From assembly GCF_048282545.1 (NCBI RefSeq), contig NZ_CP182485.1:868001-932000 (forward strand): a stretch of DNA of 64,000 nt, in the 5' to 3' direction. This DNA comes from Opacimonas immobilis. GTDB lineage: Bacteria; Pseudomonadota; Gammaproteobacteria; Enterobacterales; Alteromonadaceae. Below, piece after piece: positions 9,841 to 18,921 of the stretch. Both the position numbers and the translations under genes were made by a program. Every line of letters begins with the position of its first letter. Position 1 is the stretch's first letter. The notes beneath the pieces were generated by a model that saw only the letters and a list, made by a program, of their open reading frames with translations, searched no databases and was not told where the DNA came from.

Positions 9841-11127
9841 TTGTTTGACCGCTATCAAGGTGGTGAACAAGCTGTGCTTGTCCACGTCGATTTCGCCGCA
9901 GAATCTGCTCAAGAAGATATTCATGAACTCCAGATGTTGGTCAGCTCGGCCGGTGTTGAAAGTTGTGAAATCATTACCGCTTCGCGCAGTGCGCCTCATC
10001 CAAAGTATTTTGTCGGTTCTGGTAAAGCAGATGAAATTGCTGCTATGGTGCAAGCGCATGAAGCCAATGTCGTCATTTTTAACCATTCGCTATCGCCTTC
10101 TCAAGAGCGTAATTTAGAAGCTATTTGTAAGTGTCGAGTGTTAGACCGAACGGGTTTAATCTTGGATATTTTTGCTCAGCGTGCTCGCACGCACGAAGGT
10201 AAGCTGCAAGTTGAATTAGCTCAGCTGCGTCATATTTCGACTCGTTTGATCCGAGGTTGGACCCACTTAGAACGACAAAAAGGCGGGATTGGTCTTCGGG
10301 GGCCAGGTGAGACTCAACTTGAAACCGATAGACGTTTATTAAGAGGTCGAATTAAAACCATTTTAAAGCGCCTAGACAAGGTGGCCAAACAGCGTGAACA
10401 AGGCAGACGGTCACGAAAACGTGCTGAAATTCCAACTTTGTCTTTAGTCGGCTATACCAATGCAGGAAAATCAACGTTGTTTAATACGATTACTGATGCC
10501 GGAGTGTATGCAGCGGATCAGTTGTTTGCGACGCTCGATCCGACTCTGCGCAAGTTAGATCTAAAAGACGTTGGCCCGGTTATATTGGCGGATACGGTTG
10601 GTTTTATCAGACACTTGCCACATGATTTGGTCGCAGCGTTTAAAGCGACTTTACAGGAAACTCAAGAAGCGGACTTATTATTGCATGTCGTGGATTTTGC
10701 CGACGATCAGTATCGCGACAATATGCAACAGGTCAATGATGTCCTCCAAGAAATTGAAGCGGATGAGATTCCGCAACTGATTATTTGTAATAAAATTGAC
10801 CGGTTAGAAGGTGTTGAGCCACATATTGATTATAATGAAGAAGGTCGCCCAGAGCGCGTGTGGATATCCGCTCAACAAGGGTTAGGCATTGAATTATTAG
10901 AAAAAGCCCTTACTGAATGTTTAAGGCAAAGCATGCAAATTTGCCAGTTAGCCATCCCACCATATGCGGGTAAAGTCGCTGCAACGATGCATGAATATGA
11001 TTGTATTGTAGAACAACATTACGACGAAAACGGTAACTGGATTGTGAACATACGATTACCAGTAACAGATTGGCACAAATTAAACAAAAGATTAGATGGG
11101 CAATTAGACGTCTTTCTGGTTAAATAA
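9841..11127 (+). CDS. hflX: Ribosome-associated GTPase HflX
   Basis: 428 aa, starting at a TTG. The N-terminus MFDRYQGGEQAVLVHVDF aligns with the E. coli start, and GAGG lies upstream, so the TTG is well supported. An N-terminal HflX domain and a glycine-rich linker (GGIGLRGPGETQLETDRR) precede the G domain (G1 GYTNAGKST; G3 DTVGFIRHLP; G4 NKID). HflX splits stalled ribosomes under stress. It lies between hfq and hflK as in related genomes. Confidence 0.96.
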   Translation: MFDRYQGGEQAVLVHVDFAAESAQEDIHELQMLVSSAGVESCEIITASRSAPHPKYFVGSGKADEIAAMVQAHEANVVIFNHSLSPSQERNLEAICKCRVLDRTGLILDIFAQRARTHEGKLQVELAQLRHISTRLIRGWTHLERQKGGIGLRGPGETQLETDRRLLRGRIKTILKRLDKVAKQREQGRRSRKRAEIPTLSLVGYTNAGKSTLFNTITDAGVYAADQLFATLDPTLRKLDLKDVGPVILADTVGFIRHLPHDLVAAFKATLQETQEADLLLHVVDFADDQYRDNMQQVNDVLQEIEADEIPQLIICNKIDRLEGVEPHIDYNEEGRPERVWISAQQGLGIELLEKALTECLRQSMQICQLAIPPYAGKVAATMHEYDCIVEQHYDENGNWIVNIRLPVTDWHKLNKRLDGQLDVFLVK

Positions 11128-11165
11128 ACAAAAAGTAGTCGATATAGTTAGACTATTTAAAGATT

Positions 11166-11177
11166 TGATACGTATCA
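11166..11177. promoter_or_regulatory. Perfect 12-bp palindrome before hflK
   Basis: TGATACGTATCA is a perfect dyad in the 81-bp hflX-hflK gap, 31 bp before the hflK start. The inner ten bases GATACGTATC also form the centre of the long palindrome between folM and folE (34244-34267). It could be an operator; chance is not excluded. Confidence 0.35.
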
Positions 11178-11208
11178 TTTTAATAACATTGAACAACGGA
11201 GAGTAGAC

Positions 11209-12378
11209 ATGGCTTGGAATGAGCCGGGCGGTAACAATAACGACCCGTGGAAGAATAAAGGGGGCAATAACCAAGGCCCACCTGATCTTGACGAAGTATT
11301 CAAAAAGCTATTTGGTAAGTTTGGCGGCAACGGCGGTGGCAATCGCGGTGGCTCTAGCTCAATCAATCTTGGCGGTGTGGGGATTTCTATTTTATTGGCT
11401 ATCCTTGTCGTCGTTTGGGTGATAAGTGGCTTTTATACCATTCGCGAAGCAGAGCGTGGTGTGGTATTGCGCTTTGGAGCCTATCACAACCTAGTTGAAC
11501 CAGGCTTACAATGGAAACCGACGTTTATTGATCGCGTTATTCCCGTCGACGTGCAAACCATTCGTGATCAGGCTTCAGCGGGATCTATGCTCACCGAAGA
11601 TGAGAACGTGGTGCGTGTTCAGATGGAAATGCAATACCGCGTGGTTGATCCCAAGAAATTTGTGTTTCATGTGGTCAACCCAGAGCAAAGCTTGTCACAG
11701 GCGCTAGATTCAGCGATACGCTATGTGGTCGGCCATTCGACCATGGATGCCGTCTTGACATCAGGCCGTGAAGTCACCCGCCAGCGCGTGTGGGATGAGC
11801 TTCAAGCCATCATTGAGCCGTATGACATGGGCGTTTCGATCATTGACATGAACTTTAAGGACGCTCGTCCTCCTGAAGAAGTAAAAGACGCATTCGATGA
11901 TGCGATTGCAGCCCAAGAAGATGAAATTCGTTTCATTCGTGAAGCCGAGGCCTATGCTCGTGAGATTGAACCTCGTGCACGTGGTCAAGTGAATCGTATG
12001 AACGAAGAAGCGACGGCTTACAAAACTCGAGTAACGTTAGAAGCTCAAGGTGAGGTGGCGCGCTTTGCGAAGTTATTACCTCAGTACGAGGCGGCGCCAG
12101 AAGTAACACGCCAACGTATCTACATTGAGACGATGGAAGAAGTGTTCTCAAGCACGTCTAAGATCATGGTTGATAATAAAAGCGGCGGTTCAATGATGTA
12201 CTTACCATTGGATAAGATCCTCGAGCGTCAAAATACATCAAATTCGTCACAGTTACCAATGAATGCTACACAAAATGCCCTAGAAGGTTTGCGTAATGCG
12301 GCAACGGTAGACCGTCAAAATGCCTCGTCTCCGAACGGTGGTTTACGTAGCAATAACAACGGACGTACAGGGAGATAA
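11209..12378 (+). CDS. hflK: FtsH-associated membrane protein HflK (SPFH/band 7)
   Basis: 389 aa. The N-terminal cytoplasmic tail of about 55 residues is rich in Gly and Asn (GGNNNDPWKNKGGNN). One membrane segment follows (ISILLAILVVVWVISGF), then a periplasmic SPFH domain beginning TIREAERGVVLRFG, a charged coiled region, and a disordered C-terminus rich in Asn, Ser and Gly. HflK and HflC form a cage around the FtsH protease and modulate membrane protein turnover. GGAG precedes the start. The stop is immediately followed by the hflC ATG. Confidence 0.96.
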   Translation: MAWNEPGGNNNDPWKNKGGNNQGPPDLDEVFKKLFGKFGGNGGGNRGGSSSINLGGVGISILLAILVVVWVISGFYTIREAERGVVLRFGAYHNLVEPGLQWKPTFIDRVIPVDVQTIRDQASAGSMLTEDENVVRVQMEMQYRVVDPKKFVFHVVNPEQSLSQALDSAIRYVVGHSTMDAVLTSGREVTRQRVWDELQAIIEPYDMGVSIIDMNFKDARPPEEVKDAFDDAIAAQEDEIRFIREAEAYAREIEPRARGQVNRMNEEATAYKTRVTLEAQGEVARFAKLLPQYEAAPEVTRQRIYIETMEEVFSSTSKIMVDNKSGGSMMYLPLDKILERQNTSNSSQLPMNATQNALEGLRNAATVDRQNASSPNGGLRSNNNGRTGR

Positions 12379-13278
12379 TTGATGAAAAATTTAATTGTAG
12401 CAATTGTTGTTGCAGTGGCACTCATTCTGTCTGGAGCCGTATTTTTTGTTGGCGAAGGAACTCGTGCCATTGTGATCCAATTTGGTAAGGTCAAAAAGGA
12501 TAACGATACTGGACTCACTAAGATTTATGAACCGGGTCTACACTTCAAAATGCCATTCATCGATTCAAAACGTGTGTTAGATGCGCGCATTCAAACGTTG
12601 GATGATGCCCCAGACCGTTTTGTTACTAGCGAGAAAAAAGACTTAATTGTTGACTCGTACGTAAAATGGCGCATTGATGACTTCGAGCGTTACTATCTAT
12701 CAACTGGTGGAAACACTTTGCAAGCCGAAGCGCTATTGAAGCAAAAAGTAAACAACGGCTTACGCTCTGAGTTTGGTACCCGCACGATTTCTCAGATTGT
12801 TTCGGGTGAGCGTTCCGAGCTGATGGATGAGGCAATGGCGCAAGCATCAGAAAGCTCTGATGAGTTGGGTATCGAAATTATCGATGTGCGCGTGAAGCAA
12901 ATTAACTTACCGTTAGAAGTGTCAAACTCAATCTTCCAACGTATGCGTGCTGAGCGTGCAGCGGTTGCTCGTGAGCACCGTTCTGAAGGTCAAGAACAAG
13001 CGGATATCATTCGTGCTGACATCGATGCTCGAGTCACAGTAATGTTAGCTGATGCAGAACGTAATGCACGTCAACTTCGCGGTGAGGGTGATGCCGAAGC
13101 CGCACGTATTTATGCAGAGGCATATTCACAGAATCCTGAGTTTTACAGTTTCTTACGTTCGATGGATGCATATCGCGGCAGCTTTAACTCAAAGCAAGAC
13201 GTGTTGATCGTAGAGCCGAACTCAGACTTCTTCCGTTATCTGAATGCTCAATCAGGCACAGTTAACAGTGTCGAATAA
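12379..13278 (+). CDS. hflC: FtsH-associated membrane protein HflC (SPFH/band 7)
   Basis: 299 aa. An N-terminal membrane anchor (LIVAIVVAVALILSGAVFFV) is followed by the SPFH domain (GEGTRAIVIQFGKV) and a helical region rich in Glu, Ala and Arg. It is the partner of HflK, translated from the next codon without a gap. It ends the nnr-to-hflC cluster; a strong terminator lies 20 bp after the stop. Confidence 0.96.
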   Translation: MMKNLIVAIVVAVALILSGAVFFVGEGTRAIVIQFGKVKKDNDTGLTKIYEPGLHFKMPFIDSKRVLDARIQTLDDAPDRFVTSEKKDLIVDSYVKWRIDDFERYYLSTGGNTLQAEALLKQKVNNGLRSEFGTRTISQIVSGERSELMDEAMAQASESSDELGIEIIDVRVKQINLPLEVSNSIFQRMRAERAAVAREHRSEGQEQADIIRADIDARVTVMLADAERNARQLRGEGDAEAARIYAEAYSQNPEFYSFLRSMDAYRGSFNSKQDVLIVEPNSDFFRYLNAQSGTVNSVE

Positions 13279-13298
13279 TACACCTGAGTAGTGAATCT

Positions 13299-13326
13299 AA
13301 ACGCCAACCCTTGGGTTGGCGTTTTT
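13299..13326 (+). terminator. Rho-independent terminator after hflC
   Basis: An 11-bp perfect stem, AAACGCCAACC pairing with GGTTGGCGTTT around the loop CTTG, runs directly into a T tract. It closes the long cluster upstream. Confidence 0.92.
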
Positions 13327-13433
13327 GTTTGTTTAGAATTTAATTCACCAATCTTAATTACAGTATTAATCTGTGATAACATTTCAAACTCAGTTCAGAC
13401 CAAAAAGTATAAGCATAATAATAAGGACTTTTC

Positions 13434-15026
13434 ATGGCCTACCCGACAGACTCTTTTTCCAAACAAGCCAGTACCGGCTTGTTTGCACGATTTCTCAATG
13501 GCGTTGAGCGTCTCGGCAACCTCTTACCTCATCCTGTGACCTTGTTTGCTATCTTATCGATTTTTATCGTGTTGTTGAGTGGGGTATTAGGCTATTTTGA
13601 TATTGCCGTAGCGGATCCCCGTCCAGAAGGGGCTAAAGGCCGTGAAGCGGACGGCATGATTGAGGTAATTTCATTGATGAATGCAGATGGTCTGGCGCGA
13701 ATCGTCACGGGTCTGGTGAGTAATTTTACCAATTTTGCCCCCTTAGGAACGGTATTAGTGGCGTTATTAGGAGTCTCAGTGGCAGAGCATTCTGGTTTAT
13801 TGTCTGCCACACTTCGCTCACTTGTGGTGGGCGCACCCCGTCAGATGGTCACTTTTATTATTGTGTTTGCTGGGATAATATCAAATACAGCTTCTGAGCT
13901 AGGTTACGTTGTTATTATTCCACTGGCGGCAATGATATTTCATTCCTTGGGCCGACATCCATTGGCCGGCTTAGCTGCGGCATTTGCTGGTGTGTCGGCA
14001 GGTTATTCCGCCAATTTGCTGTTAGGAACAATTGATCCCTTGTTAGCTGGGATCACCACGCCCGCGGCGCAAATGATTGACCCAGGTTATGAAGTTAGCC
14101 CGATTGCTAACCATTGGTTTATGATTGCCAGTACTTTTGTGGTGGCGGCTATGGGGTACTTTGTCACTGAGCACATCGTTGAACCTCGTCTGGGCAAGTA
14201 CAATCCCAGTGATGCCCCAGAAAAGCTCGATGCGCCAAAGATCGAAAAACCAACCGCGCTTGAGTATAAAGGGATGCGCAATGCAGGCCTGGCTTTCTTA
14301 GGTTTGTGTGGCTTGTTGGCCTTAACTGTCGTACCAGAATGGGGTATTTTGCGCAACCAAGAGACGGGTATGGTGATGGGGTCGCCCTTCTTAAAAGGGA
14401 TTGTGGCCTTTATTTTTGTTACCTTCGCTATCCCCGGTTTTGTGTACGGCAAAACCGTTGGCACCATGAAAAACGACCGCGATGTGATTGAAGCCATGGG
14501 CAAATCGATGAGCTCATTGGGTATTTATATTGTGTTGGTGTTTTTTGCGGCGCAGTTTGTGGCGTTTTTTAAATGGACCAATCTAGGCACCGTTTTAGCT
14601 GTAAATGGCGCCGCAGGCATTCAGGCTGTTGGTTTAAATGGTCCAGAGATCTTTATCTTGTTTATCCTAATGTGTGGTCTGGTCAATTTATCATTAGGCA
14701 GTGCTTCGGCTCAGTGGGCAGTGACAGCACCGATTTTTGTCCCTATGCTTATGCTGGTTGGCTATTCACCTGAAGTGATTCAAGCGGCTTACCGTATTGG
14801 GGATTCGGTGACAAATGTTATCTCACCTATGATGAGCTACTTTGGACTTATCTTGGCAATGGCTGTGAAATACAAGAAAGACACTGGGATGGGCACTATG
14901 ATTGCCATGATGTTGCCTTATTCGATGGTGTTTATGGCTGGCTGGACAATCTTGTTTTATATATGGGTGTTCGTTTTGGGGATCCCCGTGGGTTTTGGTT
15001 CGCCAACCTATTACCCTGCGCCATAA
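13434..15026 (+). CDS. AbgT-family transporter (p-aminobenzoyl-glutamate/antimetabolite type)
   Basis: 530 aa integral membrane protein with about 11-13 hydrophobic segments. It is recognised as AbgT/MtrF family from GVERLGNLLPHPVTLF near the N-terminus, the SNTASELGYVVIIPLAA segment and the late GDSVTNVISPMMSYFGLIL motif. Family members import p-aminobenzoyl-glutamate or export sulfonamides using a cation gradient. The gene stands alone (no abgAB hydrolase nearby), so the substrate cannot be fixed. AAGGA lies 9 bp before the ATG. Confidence 0.9.
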   Translation: MAYPTDSFSKQASTGLFARFLNGVERLGNLLPHPVTLFAILSIFIVLLSGVLGYFDIAVADPRPEGAKGREADGMIEVISLMNADGLARIVTGLVSNFTNFAPLGTVLVALLGVSVAEHSGLLSATLRSLVVGAPRQMVTFIIVFAGIISNTASELGYVVIIPLAAMIFHSLGRHPLAGLAAAFAGVSAGYSANLLLGTIDPLLAGITTPAAQMIDPGYEVSPIANHWFMIASTFVVAAMGYFVTEHIVEPRLGKYNPSDAPEKLDAPKIEKPTALEYKGMRNAGLAFLGLCGLLALTVVPEWGILRNQETGMVMGSPFLKGIVAFIFVTFAIPGFVYGKTVGTMKNDRDVIEAMGKSMSSLGIYIVLVFFAAQFVAFFKWTNLGTVLAVNGAAGIQAVGLNGPEIFILFILMCGLVNLSLGSASAQWAVTAPIFVPMLMLVGYSPEVIQAAYRIGDSVTNVISPMMSYFGLILAMAVKYKKDTGMGTMIAMMLPYSMVFMAGWTILFYIWVFVLGIPVGFGSPTYYPAP

Positions 15027-15112
15027 TGATTGGCGCATGTGATTTTTGCCAAACAATAAGCTTCTTTACATATTAACACGTATATTAGACATTCTTTTTG
15101 TGGAAACGACTA

Positions 15113-16198
15113 ATGAAGTATACTAAGAACACAGGATTCACTCATGATCAAGGCGATAAGCTAGGCGTATTGATCACTAATTTAGGTACCCCCGAGGCGC
15201 CCACTAAACAGGCACTGAAGCCATATCTCAAGCAGTTTTTATCCGACCCTCGTGTGGTTGAGGTGCCAAAACTCATTTGGTGGTGTGTTTTAAATCTCGT
15301 CATTTTGAACTTTCGTCCCAAAAAATCGGCTGAGGCCTATGCGACCGTGTGGACAGAAGATGGCTCACCGCTTTTAACGCACACCAAAAATCAGGCTGCA
15401 GCATTACAGGCTAAATTCGATGCTGACCGTCCAGGTGAGGTGCTCGTGGATTTTGCGATGCGCTATGGACAACCTTCGGTGGGGAATGCAATGGATAGTT
15501 TGCTTCAACGCGGGGCGCGTAAAGTAGTCGTTTTACCGCTTTATCCACAATATTGTGCTTCAACTACAGGGTCAACGTTTGATGCACTGGCTGAAGATTT
15601 TACCTCACGTCGTTGGTTACCTGAGCTCAGATTTATTAATCAATATCACGATGACGCGCGCTTCATCCAGTGTATTGCAGACAGCATCAAAGCGCATTGG
15701 GATGAACATGGTCGCGCGGATAAGCTTGTTTTTTCTTATCACGGTATCCCCAAGCGTTATTTGCTTAATGGTGACCCGTATCACTGTGAATGTCACAAAA
15801 CAACTCGTTTAGTGACAGAGGCACTTGGGTTAGCCAAAGACGAATACATGACAACGTTCCAATCACGTTTTGGTCGCGAAGAATGGTTAAAGCCATATAC
15901 AGATGAAACATTAAAAGGATTGCCTGAGCAAGGTGTGAAGTCGCTACAAGTCATTTGCCCTGGTTTTAGTGCCGATTGTTTAGAAACCATCGAAGAAATT
16001 GGCGAAGAAAATCGCGAATATTTTATGGAAAACGGTGGCGAACGCTACGAATATATTCCATGCCTAAATGCAACGGATGCCCATATTGATATGCTCTATG
16101 GGTTGTTGCAAGACCACATGCAGGGTTGGACGAATGCGTCAGCAGATGACATTGCGATTCGCGCGAAAGAGGCTAAGGCATTGGATGCCCCAGTCTAG
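15113..16198 (+). CDS. hemH: Ferrochelatase
   Basis: 361 aa from ATG 15113 (an in-frame TTG at 15098 is less likely). GVLITNLGTPEAPT opens the family fold. VFSYHGIPKRY carries the catalytic histidine, and CPGFSADCLETIEEI the C-terminal acidic site. It inserts Fe2+ into protoporphyrin IX at the inner face of the membrane. Its N-terminal KYTKNTGFTHDQGDKLGVL resembles the longer gammaproteobacterial forms. The DUF4112 gene follows 22 bp downstream. Confidence 0.95.
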   Translation: MKYTKNTGFTHDQGDKLGVLITNLGTPEAPTKQALKPYLKQFLSDPRVVEVPKLIWWCVLNLVILNFRPKKSAEAYATVWTEDGSPLLTHTKNQAAALQAKFDADRPGEVLVDFAMRYGQPSVGNAMDSLLQRGARKVVVLPLYPQYCASTTGSTFDALAEDFTSRRWLPELRFINQYHDDARFIQCIADSIKAHWDEHGRADKLVFSYHGIPKRYLLNGDPYHCECHKTTRLVTEALGLAKDEYMTTFQSRFGREEWLKPYTDETLKGLPEQGVKSLQVICPGFSADCLETIEEIGEENREYFMENGGERYEYIPCLNATDAHIDMLYGLLQDHMQGWTNASADDIAIRAKEAKALDAPV

Positions 16199-16220
16199 TT
16201 TTAGATATTAAGGAAGATAC

Positions 16221-16694
16221 ATGCTAGCGCCCAAAGCACTCACAGACGCTCAAGATATTGCGAACACCTTAGATACTGCGGTCAAGATCCCATTTATCGG
16301 GGTTCGCGTTGGTCTGGATTTTTTAATTGGTTTGATTCCTGGGATTGGCGATGCCATTGTGTTGCTGATGTCTTGGCGCATCGTATACTTGGGGCGCAAA
16401 ATGGGTGTACCAAAAACGGTTTTGACACAAATGGTTCGCAACTCGTTACTCGATTTTGGTCTGGGTTTTGTGCCGCTGGTTGGGGATATCGTTGATATCT
16501 TTTATAAAGCCAATACCAAAAATGTCCAGTTAATGGAGCGCTGGTGGATCAGCAATCACAAAGACGACGTGGATGCCTACGCCAAAGAGCAGTTGGCTTC
16601 GTGGGAAGCAGAGCAGGCACGTTTGGATAAAGCAGAGTTGTCAGAAACACAGCAGGCGCTACTGAAAGCGCAGCAAGAAGATAAGGAGTTGTAA
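16221..16694 (+). CDS. DUF4112 family membrane protein
   Basis: 157 aa. Two hydrophobic segments carry the family pattern: IPFIGVRVGLDFLIGLIPGIGDAIVLLMS and FGLGFVPLVGDIVDIFYKANTKN. The paired PG(I/V)GD repeats are the DUF4112 hallmark. A charged, probably helical C-terminal tail follows. The function of the family is unknown. It is close behind hemH and directly followed by a 46-codon membrane ORF, so the three may be co-transcribed. Confidence 0.85.
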   Translation: MLAPKALTDAQDIANTLDTAVKIPFIGVRVGLDFLIGLIPGIGDAIVLLMSWRIVYLGRKMGVPKTVLTQMVRNSLLDFGLGFVPLVGDIVDIFYKANTKNVQLMERWWISNHKDDVDAYAKEQLASWEAEQARLDKAELSETQQALLKAQQEDKEL

Positions 16695-16695
16695 A

Positions 16696-16836
16696 ATGGA
16701 AATGTGGTATCACATTTTGGGATGGGGTTCCCCCGTGGGACTTGGCATTTTTATATTTTTAATTTGCGCGGGTTTAGGTAGCATGTTCAGTGGTATTGCG
16801 CGGTTGAAAGAGCAAGAGAGAAAGTCCTTACAGTAA
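16696..16836 (+). CDS. Small single-span membrane protein (46 aa)
   Basis: ATG 16696 lies one base after the DUF4112 stop and has AAGGAG 8-12 bp upstream, a very good ribosome-binding site. The product has one clear membrane helix (VGLGIFIFLICAGLGSMF), then a short basic tail (RLKEQERKSLQ). The last 9 bp overlap the end of the convergent permease gene. I do not recognise a family. The strong ribosome-binding site and tight linkage argue that it is real. Confidence 0.7.
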   Translation: MEMWYHILGWGSPVGLGIFIFLICAGLGSMFSGIARLKEQERKSLQ

Positions 16837-17586
16837 CCCTTGTGCACCGCTATATAAGGTGCGCAGCGCCAATACTGTCATGATCCCTTTAAATGCCCAT
16901 TCGAAGGTGTTGGCTGAAAAGCGGTTCAGTAACTTTAACCCGATCCAAGTCCCGATAGCGCCACTCACAATCATGGCGATCACCAACGGCAACCAGGGCA
17001 AAAAGGCAAATCCCACCACACCAAACACCAGCATTTTCAATCCGTGTTGCAAGCTCATGCAGGTGGAGAAGGTGGCGACGATTTGATGTTTATCCGCGCG
17101 TTGTGAATGAATGATTGCTGCAACTAATGGCCCAGTCGCGCCAATGAACATGGATAAGAAGGTCGTTACACTGCCAGCCAAAATGCGCAAAGGCTTGGGT
17201 AAATCTCGTTTTTGCGGCTTTATTCCCCACACCATGGCTAACACAAATATGCCAATTGCTAACTCAATCAGCGATAACGGCAACTGCACGATCACAAAAC
17301 TCGCAACGAGTGCCGCAATCACTGCGCCTATCGCAAAGTACCCTACAATACTCATTTGAATATGCTGCCTGGTCATCACCATCCGATTGACGTTGGAGCC
17401 AAGCTGTACCAAACCATGCACAGGGATTAATGCGGCTAATGGCATGATATTAGCCATAATGATGAGGAGCAATAAGCCACCACCAATCCCCATAGACGCA
17501 GACACAAAAGACGTAAATCCTGCGCTGAGAATAAGAATAATAGCGTTAGTCAGTGCAAATTCTGCGGGAAGAAGCCATTCCAACAT
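16828..17586 (-). CDS. TauE/SafE (sulfite exporter) family permease
   Basis: 252 aa with about eight hydrophobic helices in two related halves. The first half holds GFTSFVSASMGIGGGLLLLIIM, and the second holds FLSMFIGATGPLVAA in the matching place, as is typical for TauE/SafE (DUF81) transporters of sulfur-containing or organic anions. The substrate cannot be deduced. It is downstream of, and 2 bp from, the DUF2237 gene on the same strand, so they form a two-gene unit. Confidence 0.88.
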   Translation of the reverse strand: MLEWLLPAEFALTNAIILILSAGFTSFVSASMGIGGGLLLLIIMANIMPLAALIPVHGLVQLGSNVNRMVMTRQHIQMSIVGYFAIGAVIAALVASFVIVQLPLSLIELAIGIFVLAMVWGIKPQKRDLPKPLRILAGSVTTFLSMFIGATGPLVAAIIHSQRADKHQIVATFSTCMSLQHGLKMLVFGVVGFAFLPWLPLVIAMIVSGAIGTWIGLKLLNRFSANTFEWAFKGIMTVLALRTLYSGAQGLL

Positions 17587-17588
17587 GG

Positions 17589-17951
17589 TTATTGTGGGTC
17601 TATTGCATGAGCTTTAAGTGCGTCGAGAGTCACAATTTGCAGTGCAGCTTCACTCGTTGCATGCAAATCAACTTGCGGTGCAATCCCATAGTCATAGGCT
17701 TGTTTCCAGCGTGAGGCACATAAACACCAACGGTCGCCAGCTTTAAGGCCAGGAAATTGATAGGCGGGAATGGGTGTGATCAAATCGTTGCCTAACCGTG
17801 CTTGCATTTGCAGAAACTCATCGGTGACAATCGAGCATACTGAATGATTACCACGGTCGCTAAATGGCACTTGACAGTAACCATTACGCATAAAACCAGT
17901 GCCATCGCAACAAGGTTGTAATGGCTCGCTAAGTACATTGCGTTCGGTCAT
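17589..17951 (-). CDS. DUF2237 family protein
   Basis: 120 aa, the full length of the family. It is recognised from the opening NVLSEPLQPCCDGTGFMRNGYC, the central CSIVTDEFLQMQARLGNDL and the closing GDRWCLCASRWKQAYDYGIAP. Several conserved cysteines (the CC pair and the CLC motif) suggest a metal or redox site, but the biochemical role is unknown. It is the first gene of the pair with the TauE-type permease. Confidence 0.88.
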   Translation of the reverse strand: MTERNVLSEPLQPCCDGTGFMRNGYCQVPFSDRGNHSVCSIVTDEFLQMQARLGNDLITPIPAYQFPGLKAGDRWCLCASRWKQAYDYGIAPQVDLHATSEAALQIVTLDALKAHAIDPQ

Positions 17952-18005
17952 GAGCTTTCCTTTGAGTTGATTTAAGCATGGTAGACGTATTGAACACGCA
18001 GTTTA

Positions 18006-18024
18006 ACACAATCAAAAATTGTGT
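18006..18024. repeat. Inverted repeat upstream of ubiG
   Basis: ACACAAT and ATTGTGT, separated by five bases, form a perfect 7-bp dyad between the divergent DUF2237 and ubiG genes. It is either an operator or a small hairpin; nothing else distinguishes it. Confidence 0.3.
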
Positions 18025-18099
18025 CCGTATTAAAAATTATGCAAACTTATCGGTATGCCTTTACGTATTAAAATCAAACTCTTTTTTTATATTACAAGT

Positions 18100-18903
18100 A
18101 TGTTAGACAAAAGCGCCTTAGTCGGTGACCTCAGTACCACCTTAGACCCTTCAGAAGTGGCCAAGTTTGACGAATTGGCTGACCAGTGGTGGGACCCAAT
18201 GGGCAAATATGCCCAAGCGATTGCATTTAATCATGCTCGCTTAGCGTATTTTACTCAAGTTATTGCCACACATTTTGACCGGGAGTTAGCGTTCGTGCCA
18301 AAACCAACTGAGAACCTTTGGCACCTTTATGATTTGGGCCGGGTTTTTGAAGGCTTGTCGATTTTGGATGTTGGTTGCGGTGGAGGCTTAGTGTCTGAAC
18401 CTTTGGCCAATTTGGGTGCGACGGTAACAGGAATTGATGCCAGTGCCATGAGTATTAGAGTCGCTCGTCAGCATGCGCATAACACGACAACACCGGTGAA
18501 CTACGAACATGCCATGGCATCAGATTTATTAGCCGATGGCCGTTTGTTCGATGTGGTGATCAATGCCGAAGTGGTAGAACATGTGCATAATCAATCCCTG
18601 CTCATTGAACAATGCGCTAAGTTGGTCAAGCCGGGTGGAATATTGATTTTGGCGACTCTTAATCGGACGATTAAATCCTTTATGATTGCCATTGTCGGCG
18701 CGGAATATGTCATGAGTTACCTTCCTAAAGGAACCCATAGCTGGCATAAATTTGTGAAACCGGACGAATTATCGGGATGGGCTGAACAATCTGGATGTGA
18801 GATGATTGAGCAAACCGGTATGCAATATAATGTGTTTAAAAGTAAGTGGCGCTTGACGCCTGCAATGCCCGTCAATTATGTTCAGGTCTTTAAAAAAGCA
18901 TAA
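18100..18903 (+). CDS. ubiG: UbiG-type ubiquinone biosynthesis O-methyltransferase
   Basis: 267 aa from ATG 18100 (MLDKSALVGDL). The frame continues to an ATG at 18055, but the extra residues look like non-coding A+T-rich leader. The N-terminal FDELADQWWDPMGKYAQ is the UbiG signature. SAM-binding motif I is LDVGCGGGLVSEPLA, followed by INAEVVEHV and the C-terminal YLPKGTHSWHKFVKPDEL. UbiG performs both O-methylations in ubiquinone synthesis. Oddities are WWDP, a form I associate with alphaproteobacteria, and about 15 extra residues before motif I (ENLWHLYDLGRVF). Whether this is the sole UbiG of the organism cannot be judged here. Confidence 0.82.
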   Translation: MLDKSALVGDLSTTLDPSEVAKFDELADQWWDPMGKYAQAIAFNHARLAYFTQVIATHFDRELAFVPKPTENLWHLYDLGRVFEGLSILDVGCGGGLVSEPLANLGATVTGIDASAMSIRVARQHAHNTTTPVNYEHAMASDLLADGRLFDVVINAEVVEHVHNQSLLIEQCAKLVKPGGILILATLNRTIKSFMIAIVGAEYVMSYLPKGTHSWHKFVKPDELSGWAEQSGCEMIEQTGMQYNVFKSKWRLTPAMPVNYVQVFKKA

Positions 18904-18921
18904 ACACAAAGGAATACACTC

